From positions 124,001 through 188,000 of the forward strand of contig JAZKJV010008262.1 in NCBI GenBank assembly GCA_037367405.1: a stretch of 64,000 bases of DNA. Reading direction: 5' to 3'. A program made the position numbers and the translations under genes. Positions within the stretch are counted from its first letter, which is position 1; every line of letters starts with the position of its first letter. Origin of the DNA: Ottelia alismoides (Eukaryota; Streptophyta; Magnoliopsida; Alismatales; Hydrocharitaceae). The notes below the pieces were generated by a model, which saw only the letters and a program-made list of their open reading frames with translations, ran no database searches and had not been told where the DNA came from. Positions 10,891 to 21,664 of this stretch are shown piece by piece.

Positions 10891-11796
10891 TTGAGAGAGA
10901 AGACTACAATGCACAAGAAGAAGAGGAACCACAGAGATCAGATCCATGTGCTCATTCATACTACTTGTTGCACCATTCAGAACCGACTGCCAGCCAAGAA
11001 ACCTGATGTAGGAGCTCCCTATGCCAGGTGCGAGATTCAGGAGCAGCGGTTCGATCGTACTCTATTAGACAGCGGATCTTCAATCAACCTCCTTCCGGCA
11101 GCCTTACTCGACTGATTCGAGTTTGGTCCTCTTCTTCGGAGCAGGACGGTCCTTCAATTTGCTGATAGGTCGACTAAGAGGCTGAAGGGGTTGTTGAGAG
11201 ATGTGGTCATTACCATTCAGGGCATGAAATTCCCCATGGACTTTGTTGTATTGGACATGGAGATCCCTGAATCGATAACAGATGCCCCCATCATACTTGG
11301 CCGTCCATTCTTGGCCCCTGCCAAGGTGATGACCGATCATGATAGTGGGAAGGTATGCTTTCGCGTAGAGGGCGAAAGTATACGAATAGAGACGATCGAC
11401 GAAACCAGAGCGAAGGAATCAACATACTCAGAGCAGTCCAGTGATATCGAGCAAATGACAGAGGTTGAGCGAGACATCCACCAGGAGTGTGATTTTGTGA
11501 TGACAGATGATGAATCCATTTGGACAAACCCAGTAGCATTGACCCTCGCCTTGCCTGCAGATTCACTCTATTTACATCTTATGGCAGTTGAGAGCCTAGA
11601 GAGCACACCCCTGGATGAGGATACCGTCGAGGCTAACAACTCTGTGATGAGTGATGATGCAGAATTTCATTCTTATTCTTCTACCTCAGATCCCTTGGAT
11701 TCAGACATCGATTGGGATGATTTCGATGATTATTTGCCGTGTCTGATTACTTTTGAGACGATAGCCATGACGGAAGCGAGCCAGTACAATTCATGA
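10891..11796 (+). pseudogene. pro: Aspartic protease region of A1 (decayed)
   Basis: Retropepsin-like domain that would cut the polyprotein. The active-site loop LLDSGSSINLLP lies near 11065-11100, with the DSG triad intact. A CGA-to-TGA type stop follows at 11113 (E reads LLDRFE here). The frame then continues through TVLQFADRS, KGLLRDVVITIQG, DFVVLDMEIPES and APIILGRPFLAPAKV, giving the typical flap and C-terminal ILGRPFL motif, to 11796. The acidic tail (11400-11796) has no recognised domain. It is inactive as written because of the in-frame stop. Confidence 0.75.
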
Positions 11797-13443
11797 TGAG
11801 TCAGCAGGGTTCCCTTCGTCAGATTCTCATGCACGGTGAGAGATCTCCCATGCAGACCTGGTAGCCTTCACACAGACATATTAGAAGCCAGATCTGCCAC
11901 CTCCCAATTACCCATAATTGAAACCCTTGCCGCAGTCGCTGAAGTATAGATTCCTTGCGGGTGAGCCAGATATGCACCCAGTCATTATCTCAACAGTTTT
12001 GACTAGAGAACAAGAATCTCGTCTGATGGAGGTTCTTGAAAGAAACCGCAAGGCAATAGGATGGAGTATAGCTTATCTCCAGGGGATCAGTCCGGCTCTG
12101 TGCTCCCACCACATCTATCTTGAGGAGGACGCTAGGCCTTTGCGTGAGTTCCAACGACGGCTGAACCCGAACCTTCGAGATGTAGTCATGAAAGAAATAT
12201 CGAAGTGGTGGAGCGCCGATTTTATCTACCCATCTCCGACTCCAAGTGGATTAGTCCATTACATGTGGTACCCAAGAAGACGGGTATCACTACAGTTGTG
12301 AATGAGTCTGGAGAGGAGATAGCTACCCGGGTGCCCACTTCTTGGAGGGTCTGTGTGGACTACAGACGATTGAATCAGGCCACCAAGAAGGATCATTTCC
12401 CACTACCATTCATTGATCAGATTATCGAGAGGTTAGCTAGGAAGAGTCACTACTGTTTTCTTGACGGGTACTCCGGTTACACTCAAGTGGCCATTGTGCC
12501 CGAAGACCAGGAGAAACCGACATTCACCTGTCCGTTTGGGACTTATGCTTTCAGACGGATGCCCTTTGGTTTATGTAATGCCCCCGCGACATTCCAAAGG
12601 TGCATGTTGTCCATTTTCTCGGACATGGTGGGTGAGTGTTTGGAGGTCTTCATGGGTGAATTCTCGATCTATGGCGATGGGTTTGATGCTTGTCTTGACT
12701 GCCTAGACCGTGTGCTTCAGCGTTGCATAGAGGTCAACCTTGTCTTGTCTTGGGAGAAGAGTCACTTCATGGTGACTCAAGGGACGGTCCTTGGCCATAT
12801 CATCTCCGACAGGGGCATGGAGGTTGATCCGGCTATGGTGGATGTCATTAGGAAACTCAATCCACCATCCAATTTACGTCAATTGCGGTCTTTTCTAGGG
12901 CATGTCAGTTTCTACCGATGGTTTATTCAGGACTTCAGTAGTATTGCCCGACCGCTTACTGATTTGCTGACGAAAAACACCGAGTTCATTGTATATGATA
13001 AGTGTCTCGCGTCTTTTGAGACTCTCAAGAATATGGTTGTCACGGCTCCTGTCCTTCAGCCACCCGATTGGTCTCTCCCATTCAAGATCATGACGGACGC
13101 TTCTGATTTTGCCGTAGGGGTTGTGCTTGGACAAAGGAGGGATGGATTGTCGTATGCCATTCACTACGCCAGCCGGACTTTGGATGCCGCTCAGCGGAAT
13201 TATACCGTGACAGAGAAGGAGAAGCTGGCCGTAGTATTTGCTTTGGATAAGTATCGATCATATATTCTCGGATCTAGAGTGACTATCTTTACAGATCACA
13301 CCACCATCCGGTATCTCATGGCCAAGAAGGATGCCAAAGCTCCCCTTACCAGATGGATCCTTCTGCTCCAGGAGTTTGATATTGAGATTAAGGATAAGCC
13401 TAGAGTTAAGAATGTGGTGGCGGATCACCTCTCCCGCTTATAG
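11797..13443 (+). pseudogene. pol: Reverse transcriptase and RNase H of A1 (decayed)
   Basis: It copies element RNA into DNA and removes the RNA strand. The thumb-proximal N-terminal part (LKYRFLAG, NRKAIGWS, CSHHIYLE) lies at 11918-12230. A frameshift near 12230 moves the frame to the one running 12205-13443. RT motifs in order are [51 protein letters not shown] and the catalytic box. Where E and F have FMDDFS, A1 has FMGEFS: codons GGT GAA at 12655-12660 replace the two aspartates, so catalysis should be lost. RNase H residues [16 protein letters not shown] and FTDHTT are present. The frame ends at TAG 13441, where E has GAG. Confidence 0.85.
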
Positions 13444-14805
13444 AACTTTGAGGAATCTAAGCTCAGCGCACCTATTACTGAGACGTTTCCAGATGAGGCA
13501 ATCTTGGCTATCACCTCGCTCCCATGGTATGTCGACGTTGTGAACTATCTTGTCACCAAGACAGTTTCACAGGGTTGGCCTAGGCAGAAACTTGAGACCT
13601 TCCTAGCGAAAGCCAAGTTTTACCATTGGGAGGATCCCGTGCTTTATCATGAGGGAGGGGATAGCATCTGGAGGAGGTGCATTCCTCAAGAAGAGCAGCA
13701 TAGCGTCCTCACCTACTGCCACAAGCTTGAGGCAGAAGGACATCATTCTGGGAGACGGACAACCCAGAAGGTGCTCCAATCCGGCCTTTGGTGGCCTACT
13801 CTCTTCAAGGATTCAGATGAGTTCGTCAAGAGATGTACTAACTGTTAGAAAATGGGTACTTGCGGACAGAGAGACATGATGCCCATGCAGCCCATTCACT
13901 TTTGTGAGGTTTTTGATGCATGGGGGATTGATTTCATGGGCCCATTTCTTAAAAGTCAGGGGTTTGAGCACATTTTGCTCGCTGTGGATTATGTCAGTCG
14001 ATGGGTTGAGGCCATCCCCACCTGAGCCGCAGATGCTAAGACCGTGTGTCGATTTTTGAGGAAAAATATCATTTCACGGTTCGGGGTGTCTAGAGTTCTG
14101 ATTTCAGATGGAGGGTCTCATTTCATTAATGATAAAGTTAGGGCCCTTGCAGACGAGTTTGACATTGACCATCGTGTTGCCATGTTGTATCACCCTTAGA
14201 CTAATGGTCTGGCCGAAGTATCGAATAGGGGGATCAAGACTATCTTACAGAAGGTTGTCCGCTCAGACCGAAAGGATTGGTCACAGCTTTTGGACTCGGT
14301 CTTGTGGGCCTATCGGACTTCCTTCAAGACACCATTAGGGACATCTCCCTTTCGTCTCATCTATGGCAAGTCGTGCCATCTTCTAGTGGAAATCAAGCAC
14401 AAGTCACTTTGGGCAGTTACTGAGTTATTATTGGATCCCGAGAGTATAGGAGAACAGAGGAAAGCAAAGTTGGCAGCCCTGGAGGAGTTGAGAGATACAA
14501 CCTTTTCTAGCAGCCTACAGTATAAGGACAAAGTGCAAACATGGCACGATTCTCATATCAGCCATAAACAGTTTGAGCCCGATCAGCGTGTATGGTTGTT
14601 TGATTCTAGGCTGAAGTTATTTCCAGGGAAATTACAAAGTAAGTGGAAAGGTCCGTATGTGGTCAGGAAGGTACATGACAATGGTAGCATTGATATATCC
14701 GAGCTGTCATCTTCCTCTACCTTTCGTGTTAACGGTCAACGCCTGAAGCTATATCTAGATCATGATCCGCCGACCGGTGACGTTGCCCCCATTCTTCTGG
14801 TATGA
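13444..14805 (+). pseudogene. int: Integrase of A1 (decayed)
   Basis: It would insert the cDNA into the genome. The N-terminal HHCC zinc domain is present (GHHSGRRTT ... RCTNC). The core shows [11 protein letters not shown] and [10 protein letters not shown] for the first two acidic residues. The third (E in the E and F elements, in SNKEIKTI / LNREVKTI) is glycine here: codon GGG at 14230-14232. Three in-frame stops occur at TAG 13846, TGA 14023 and TAG 14197; the homologous codons in E are CAG, CGA and CAG (the last altered to ATG in E). The C-terminal region ([15 protein letters not shown] ... [16 protein letters not shown]) runs to the stop after 14802. There is no chromodomain and no env-like frame after it. 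Confidence 0.85.
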
Positions 14806-14993
14806 GATGTGATCTTTGACTCATATCATTTGCATCTCATACATGGGTATCACTTCCATCTTCCGTTGTATAGATCCATCTGTCCATATCATTCTTTCAT
14901 TCGTCCATCTGTTGATATCTTTTCTTCTTTTCTTCTTTTCCTTCTCTATCCTCTGTATCTATCAAAAAGGTGTCGCCCCTTGTAGACAGTTTT
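14806..14993 (+). other. Start of A1 3' UTR (non-coding)
   Basis: Short non-coding stretch between the integrase stop and the first hairpin. It contains AAAAAGGTGTCGCCCCTTGT (14963-14982), whose complement is also found in Z and D at the same relative position. Confidence 0.5.
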
Positions 14994-15384
14994 CTATACT
15001 TAGGACGTACTTCGTCCTAAGTATGGGGGGGTGTACACCCCGAGTGTTTTATTCTTTTTTATCCTCTTCATTGTCTCCTCTTCTTGTCTATACTTAGGGA
15101 TATCCTTCCCTAAGTATAGGGGGAGACAGTCTAAGTACAATCTGTTCATTCCCACCCTTGACCCTCCCTACTTTGTGTACAGTCTGCTATACTTAGGATT
15201 ATTTCATCCTAAGTATGGGGGGGACGGTCAACTTCTCATTGATTTATTCCTTTTATTTTTTAGACTTGCCTATAATTAGTACGAGTTATGTCTTCTCTTT
15301 TCTCTCCGATCTATGAGGACATAGCTCAGGCTAAGTATAGGGGGGTCGTATATACTGTGTATATACTTTAGTCATAACTCGTAC
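14994..15384 (+). other. Hairpin array of A1 with PPT-like 3' arms
   Basis: Three short hairpins lie at 14994-15031, 15088-15123 and 15187-15223 (spacing 94 and 99 bp). Arms are CTATACTTAGG(A/G) and (T/C)CCTAAGTAT(A/G), loops are short and variable, and each is followed by G4-G7. A fourth, longer structure (15279-15346) uses GTACGAGTTATGTC and GACATAGCTC and again ends in CTAAGTATAG plus six G. A perfect complement of GTACGAGTTATG lies at 15373-15384, so that arm has two possible partners. The real polypurine tract of this element (18081-18096) has the same AAGTATAG core. Confidence 0.85.
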
Positions 15385-16824
15385 TTTCGTATTTTTACCA
15401 ATAAATATGGCTAATTATTCTTATAAAATTCATTAGAAACCTTAACAAAAAGATGTGATTATTCCTCAAATACTTTTTGTATTTACTGATTCAGGTGAAA
15501 ATATTTTTTGCAAAATGATTGAAAAATAGTTTTAAAACCCTTGTGAAAAATCTTTTGAAAACTATTTGGAAAATGTTTTGTTACATGTTTTCAACCTTTG
15601 TAAAATATTTTGATTGTAAAATTATTTTCTTTGTGTGAAAGAAAAAGTTTGAAAAATGATTTGCAAATGGTTTGAAAAATGGTTGCAAAAATACTTTGAA
15701 AAATCTATCTATACTGTATGAAAAACCTTTACAAAATAATTTTCAAATGTGTATACATGTTTGAAAAATTGTTTGTAATAATTATTTTGGACTATAGTTT
15801 TCAACTTGTGTGAAAAACCTGTGTCAAATAAGTTTGAGGAATACATACATCTCATCTAAAATTCTCTATATATATACCTATAAAATTGACCACTTACCCT
15901 TGTAAATTCTTAAAATCCACTTCTTGTAAATAAAAGATGCATCCCTGTGTAAATATTTGTACCTAGTTTTTAGCCAAAATCTTTTGACTTTCAAAAATCC
16001 CAAAAACATTTGCAAAATTAAAATCCAAAAACATTTGAAAAATCTCTTTGAAAAATCTAAAAAAATGCATATTCATCATCTTTTCAAAAATCCATAAAAA
16101 GTTCAAAATCTTTGAAAATTGCATCACAAAAATATTTTCTGCATAGCATTTGCATAGCATTCGCATTTTTTCGGATTGAGTTTAATAGTTGAACGAGTCT
16201 AAGTAAAATCCGAAGATTGGAGCTTGGTTGGACCTTAAATCTACCTAATTAACAGGAACCTTATAAGAGCTGGAATTGAGGTACTTCAGGTCTAGTTGAC
16301 TTAATTCTTTGAGGATCACGCGACTTGGTTCAATGGATTCTTGACTGCCTAAGTAGAGTATTTCGGAGCACACGCACGACTCTTGTTGATAATGACCTAA
16401 CTTGGACGCACCTTTCACTTGGCTCAACTCAGTTGGAGTGGTGAGGAGGTTGGATTTGCCAGTATGAGACACACACAGGTGGAAACATTTGTCCTCCTCT
16501 AGGGAGGGAAGTGCACCCCAACCCGTCCAGTGATGATGAGTTTCGAGGATAGGAGATTGTGGGTTGCAATAAAGCTTCAAAAGAGGGATAGTCTACTAGC
16601 TCAAGAGGAAAAACTCCCTATGTAAATGCTGCTGTGCATAGTATTCAAAAAAATGCAAAAAGCAAAAACTATCAAAAGTGGACAGGCCTGTACAAAAATA
16701 AAAATGCCTGCCGAAGTGTACATATGTGTAAGGTCAAATAAGCAAGCTTGAGCTTCAAAGTCAAATCATGTGAGCCTGTAGCTGGATGACTTGACTACAC
16801 TGGTCGTGCATCCTAGTATTTCAT
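15361..16824 (+). repeat. A1 3' UTR module, first copy
   Basis: Non-coding, about 1.46 kb. It begins with ATATACTTTAGTCATAACTC, passes through degenerate TTTTCAAA-type repeats, then a more complex segment ending in the conserved block at 16561-16618. It is followed by a diverged second copy (16825-17970) with the same order of landmarks, so the 3' UTR was duplicated in tandem in this element. Confidence 0.65.
16561..16618 (+). other. Conserved 3' UTR block (A1, copy 1)
   Basis: It begins GGGTTGCAATAAAGCTTCAA and continues through AGAGGGATAGTCTACTAGC to AAACTCC. The same block is seen at 17648-17705, and on the minus strand at 25654-25709 (D) and 44308-44367 (F). Confidence 0.65.
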
Positions 16825-17970
16825 ATATACCTTAGCCATAACTCGTACTTTGTGTGAGTGTGTTAATAAATAAAAATGGCTAAAAATCCATAAAAATTAA
16901 AAATTTTCCCTTGTATATAAAATTCTTCTTGCACATACCTATTTATTTATAAAATTATTTTTGTACAAATGATTGTAAAAGTCTTTTGTGTAAATAGCTT
17001 GTAAATATTTTCATATCAAAAATTATGTATATAGTACAAAATTTTTGTAAAATGTTTTGGAAAAACAAAAAGTTTGCAAAAACCTTGTGTAAATTTTTGT
17101 AAATATTTTGCAAAACTTCGCATCCATACATACATCCATGTTTTCAAACATTTTTCAAAAATTTTGCACATTTGTAAATATTTGTAAATTGCATATTTGT
17201 AAATAGCATCTTTGTAAATACTTGTACAATTTTTCCAAATCGTAGTTGACATTTAAACTGGCCTGGAATTAAATTGACAAATGGAGATTGGTTAAGACCT
17301 TAATCCACCTAATAATAAGAGGAACCTTATAGGGCTTAGGATTGAGACTTTTCAGGTCCATTGGGACTTAATTCTTTGAGTCCACTAGGCTATGAGCATA
17401 TGTCATCTTGATGAGACTAAGTAGAGCACTTAACAACACACACATGACTCTCAGAGACAATGGCTTTACTTGCACCAACACTTTGGCACATATCTCTCCA
17501 CGGATGAGGTGGTGAGGAGGCAGTTTCCTTTGGCTTGGGGTAGCATATGAGGGTAGTACTTCTAGGCGGAACCTCTCTTCTTCTTATAGTGAAGGAAGTG
17601 CGTCTCAACTTGGTCTGGTGGTTATGAAGTCTAAAGACTGAAGCCGTGGGTTGCAATAAAGCTTCAAAAGAGGGATAGTCTACTGGCTCAAGAGGAAAAA
17701 CTCCTTGTATATATGCTGCACCATGTAGATATGTTGTACAGATGCACACACAAAAAAAAGGTTCAAAAAGAAAAGAACTCCAAAAAAGTGGTGGGTCGGA
17801 TTGAAAATTTAATAATCCCACCGGAGTGTATATAGTCAAATAAAGCAAAAGCTTACGGTATACATGTTCCAATCTCATGAAGCTTGCAGCGGGAGACTCA
17901 ACTACACCGGTTAGAGCTCCCAAGGATACATGGCTACACTGGCCATGGTCTGACCGAGCTCCAATATTTC
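16825..17970 (+). repeat. A1 3' UTR module, second copy
   Basis: Diverged tandem copy of 15361-16824, starting at ATATACCTTAGCCATAACTC and ending near CCAATATTTC. It contains the AT-rich part, the GGAACCTTATAGG / TTAATTCTTTGAG landmarks and the conserved block (17648-17705). It is shorter than the first copy, mainly in the AT-rich part. Confidence 0.65.
17648..17705 (+). other. Conserved 3' UTR block (A1, copy 2)
   Basis: Second occurrence within A1 of the GGGTTGCAATAAAGCTTCAA block. It is closer to the D version (TACTGGCTCAAGAGG) than copy 1. Confidence 0.65.
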
Positions 17971-18080
17971 AATTTAACGAAGGATAGTTTAATAATCAAC
18001 CTTGATTTCGCCTCTTTTTCTTTTTCTTTCTCTTTTGCACTTCTTTTTCAAATAAGTGTTTGATAAGGGACTAGCAAAAG
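17971..18080 (+). other. Pyrimidine-rich stretch before the A1 polypurine tract
   Basis: Short non-coding segment with a CTTTTTCTTTTTC run followed by GGGACTAGCAAAAGTAAAG. The latter matches the D sequence upstream of its polypurine tract (GGGACTAGCAAAGGTAAAG on the minus strand). Confidence 0.5.
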
Positions 18081-18096
18081 TAAAGTATAGAGGGGG
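18081..18096 (+). other. Polypurine tract of A1
   Basis: TAAAGTATAGAGGGGG lies immediately before the LTR start TGATGAATCCC. It is the plus-strand DNA primer site. Its AAGTATAG + G-run recurs at the end of each hairpin in the upstream array. Confidence 0.75.
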
Positions 18097-21000
18097 TGAT
18101 GAATCCCACTTCATCACTCTTTGTTCCTTTATTTTAGCTAGAAACTTGAGCAAAATACCTTGTAAATATGTGTAAATATCATAAATTGCCAAAACACATG
18201 CATCATGTAAATATGCATAATTAGCATGATTTTGTGCCAAAATGAAGGAATAAAGAAGCACAAGAAAAAGAGGGAAATATTTCGAATAAATATTGAGTGA
18301 CCTAATCCCAAGGGAGGGCTCAGCATGGGCCTGACCGCAAAAGAATTCAAGTAGAGAGAGATAGGGAAGCTCAACTGTGTGTACATATACCAATGTATAT
18401 AAATAAAATTATTTTCCTCTAATACGTGTTTCTGATATTTTGTACATATTTCTAAAAATAAAACTAAAATAAAAATGAGAAAAACAAAAGGAAAATAAAA
18501 ATAAATAAAAACCTTTCTCATCAGTGTATATACCATGTATATAGAATAACATACATATTTATTTTCTCTTTGTAAATAAATAATTAAAATCTAATAAAAA
18601 TATGTTTATATTCCATAATTCATGGTGTAAATAAATAAAATAAAAATCAGAAAAATAAAAATAAAAAGAAAAAGAATAAAAATCAATTCCCACTCTGTGT
18701 ATATGCCATGCACATATGTATATACCCATATTTATTTAACCCTTGTAAATACATCATAAAAATAAAATAAAAATATCTTATTATTCCAAATTTTATGTTG
18801 TAAATAAATAAAATATAAAATTGGAATAAATGTACAAAAATAAACAATTAAAAATAAAAATAAAAAAATACATATATGTATATACCTATATATAATAATA
18901 ATATTTGTAAATACGTAATATATTTATCAAAAAATAAATAAAAATCACTAAAAATTAATTTGTAAATAAATAGAAAATTTTCATGTTTAAAGTTTTTCGA
19001 AATAAAGGCATTTACTATTTTTTATTGAATTTTCAATTAATTAATAAGTGGTTGCTCCTGATTGGTCCACGGGGAATGTTGACCCCCGGTCAACTCCCCC
19101 CCGGACCATTCAACTCGGATCTGTGCGCCCTGACCCGACTTCTCATAATTATCCCCGCATGATCCGAGCTCCATTCGCCTAAACCACGGGTCCTAATCAT
19201 ACTTCACTGATCCGAGATCTTCGCCCGAACCTTTGCCTAGGGGTCCGTGCTTCACCAAGCCGGACCCGACTCCTTCTTCTCGGACCTGCACCAGTATATA
19301 ACATCACCTCCGCCGCACCTTTTCTCATTTCCTTGGCTACGCCCCTTCGTCCCAAGACCTCCACCTTACTCCCCAGATTGACAGTTGCGCGAGGCGGGTG
19401 TCGAAGAGAGGAGGAGGAGCCTCCAGCCATCGATCCGACGACCCTCGTCGCCGTGCGCCGTCGCGAGGTGCGCTGAGCCTCGGACTTCGACGCTCCTTGA
19501 GGCCAAGACCCCCCTGAGCTCCGGGACTCATCCCCAGTCGATATCCTTCATCAGGTAGACCCGTTAGCTCGTCTTTCATCTTTCATTTTCGATCTTCGCT
19601 TCTTAGCTCCGCCAGCTCCGCCCTAGTGGCCGGAGCTCCGCCAGCCCATCCTACCCATACCGATACCCTCGCCGACTCATCGTCACCCTTCTTTCATGAT
19701 CTGATCATCTCGGCCTTGGCCACCAAAGCCAGAATCGAGCTGGGCTCCATCCGCCGCCTTCGCCGGAGCCTTCATCCGCTTACCCACATCGCTTCTTTCC
19801 CTCTTTTTGCGAATAACCCCCACCGGAGCATTCCTCCGAGCGAGCCTTTGCTTTGCAGGTGAATAAATAGCAGGTACCCCCTTGGCCATGCTTTCACCCC
19901 TTCGCCGGAGCTCCTCCAGGTCGCTCGTCCCTCGCCGAACGATCCGATCGTTGGAAGCTTCATCGAAGGCCGCCACCCGACGCGGAGAGTCATCGCGAAG
20001 AAGACCCTCTCCTGCTGGATCGTCTCCGGCGAGCCGGGGAACCTCACCTGGGAGGTGTTCTTCCTCATCCATCGCCAGCCTCGGATCTCCTCGCCGCTCC
20101 AGATTGCATCTCCATCGTCCGCGCTCTGCGATGTCAGACCGTCAGATCATGGTCTGACGGGCACGCGCCACCCATGTTCGCCATGCTCCTTCACCGTTGG
20201 ATCGTCCAGGCGGCTGCACCAGGACCGCACATCAGCAGCCAACTGTGCCTCGACACCTGGCACCTCACGTGCGCCATCACGCGCCTCGGCTGGGTAATTG
20301 CACCCACACCCCTACAGCTTTCAGTTGTTATAGTTTAGTTTATTAAATAAATTTTCTCTCTTGGACATTTTACACTTAGGACTTGATGTTTATGTTATTT
20401 GCATTTTTGTCCCTGCCTGTGTGAGACACGTGCTTTGTCACATGATATTTGGACAAATTGCATGTTTAGGGCTTGGGTTTATGCAGTGTTATGAAATGAA
20501 AATTACTTTCTGATATTTGCATTTATACCCTTGTGCGTGGATTTTAATCAACATGTGCTGAATATTTGGACATTTTGCGCTTTTCTCTTGAAATTTTTGC
20601 GCGTGTTATGATTTAGCCCCTGGAAATAGTTTTTCTTGCATCCAGGTCCCTATGCACTGTGAGCCTTTGTTTTTATTGAATAAAATAGCAAATTAAATCC
20701 AAATTAGGTGAAATTTGGATACTGGCTCCTGCCACAGTGTAAAAATTTTCCTAAATTTTTGGTACATTTTTATGCTTTTTGATATTTTTTAATAATTCAA
20801 AAACATTGTTTTTTGTTACTGTCTGATTTACAAAATCAAAGAAAAATATAAAAACTATTTTAAAAATTATAAAAAAATCAGGGTAGGTTAGCTTTAGTGT
20901 CTTTGAATTTCTATCCATTTTTCGTTACTTTAGATATATAAAAACTCTAAAAATTGCAAAACCCTAAAAAACTCATAAAAATTCTAAATAAATTCTAGAA

Positions 21001-21508
21001 AAATAAAAAATACAAACTCTTTTTCTGAATTTTAGTTGTTGTTTATACTTTTCATAAAAATCACCTCCAGACTTTTATAAGTCCATTTGACATTTTTAGT
21101 GGACATTTCAAGTCTGTCTGAACAGTGATTCCTAGTTTTCCCTCTTTTGATTTTTAGAAAATCAGATAAAAATTGGAAAAATCTAAAAAATTCACCAAAA
21201 ACACTAAAAAAAATCTAAAAAACATAAAAACATTTTGTTTGATTTTTTGGAGCCTTTTGAGTGATTAAATAATTGGTTGTATTGGCTTGCTTTTACCTTA
21301 TCTTATAAAATCAAAATTACAAAAAAACATTAAAAAATTATAAAAACCTACCAAAAATATATTTCTTCTCATTTTTGATCTTGACTACTTCGTAGGCCGC
21401 AAAGCCAATTCGTGCTCCCTGAGTCCGACCCTGGGTGCTATACCAGGTTAATCATTTAGCGATGACCAATATTTCTGTTTTGATTGTTTTATCTTCTTGT
21501 TTGGTGGT
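18097..21508 (+). repeat. LTR2 (3' LTR of A1, or LTR shared with E), interrupted
   Basis: It starts TGATGAATCCCACTTCATCA right after the polypurine tract and runs 3.4 kb until cut by element D at 21509. The missing end (roughly 120 bases by comparison with LTR1) is not found beyond D. Both ends of the sequence differ strongly from LTR1 and the D LTRs: the GAGTTA/AATAAA hairpin and the G-box palindrome are absent, while the inverted W-box pair (19078-19094) is kept. The GC-rich middle (19050-20300) contains CCGTCAGATCATGGTCTGACGG-type dyads. Whether it belongs to A1, to E, or to both after LTR-LTR recombination cannot be settled here. Confidence 0.65.
19078..19094 (+). promoter_or_regulatory. 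Inverted W-box pair in LTR2
   Basis: GTTGACC and GGTCAAC face each other across three C residues. It is the same arrangement as in LTR1, the D LTRs and S. Confidence 0.45.
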
Positions 21509-21641
21509 TGATAATCTCAAAAATCGATCGGTCTTGTGTTCCACACAAGGCGGGAACACAGTCGAAGTGTCAACCAATCAAATCTTGAAATTAATCAACA
21601 ATTAACCCACACTATAGATCAAGGAAATAGAAATAAATGTG

Positions 21642-21664
21642 GAGTTAAAATTTATTTTTAACTC
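21642..21664 (-). promoter_or_regulatory. Putative poly(A)-signal hairpin, D 3' LTR
   Basis: On the minus strand, GAGTTA and TAACTC arms enclose AATAAA about 130 bases from the LTR end. Confidence 0.55.

Larger units (their letters stand above)
2478..21508 (+). mobile_element. Athila-type Ty3/gypsy element A1 (decayed, autonomous type)
   Basis: Plus-strand element in the order LTR1 (2478-6284), damaged PBS, leader, gag, protease, RT-RNase H, integrase (to 14805), hairpin array, duplicated 3' UTR, polypurine tract (18081-18096) and LTR2 (18097-21508, cut by element D). The order with integrase last, the FLDGYSGY and [18 protein letters not shown] motifs, and the absence of a chromodomain point to the Athila lineage. 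Every coding module carries stops or frameshifts. LTR1 and LTR2 belong to clearly different subtypes, so the element may be a recombinant or a tandem sharing LTR2 with element E. No target duplication could be assigned. Confidence 0.75.

Noticed and set aside
14994..15223. Possible CRISPR-like array
   Set aside because: The units are short palindromes at irregular spacing with related flanks, in a plant retrotransposon. There are no direct repeats of constant length and no unique spacers.
17989..18536. Two overlapping minus-strand frames of 132-134 codons spanning the start of LTR2
   Set aside because: AT-rich, hydrophobic by composition, antisense to the element and crossing the polypurine tract/LTR boundary.
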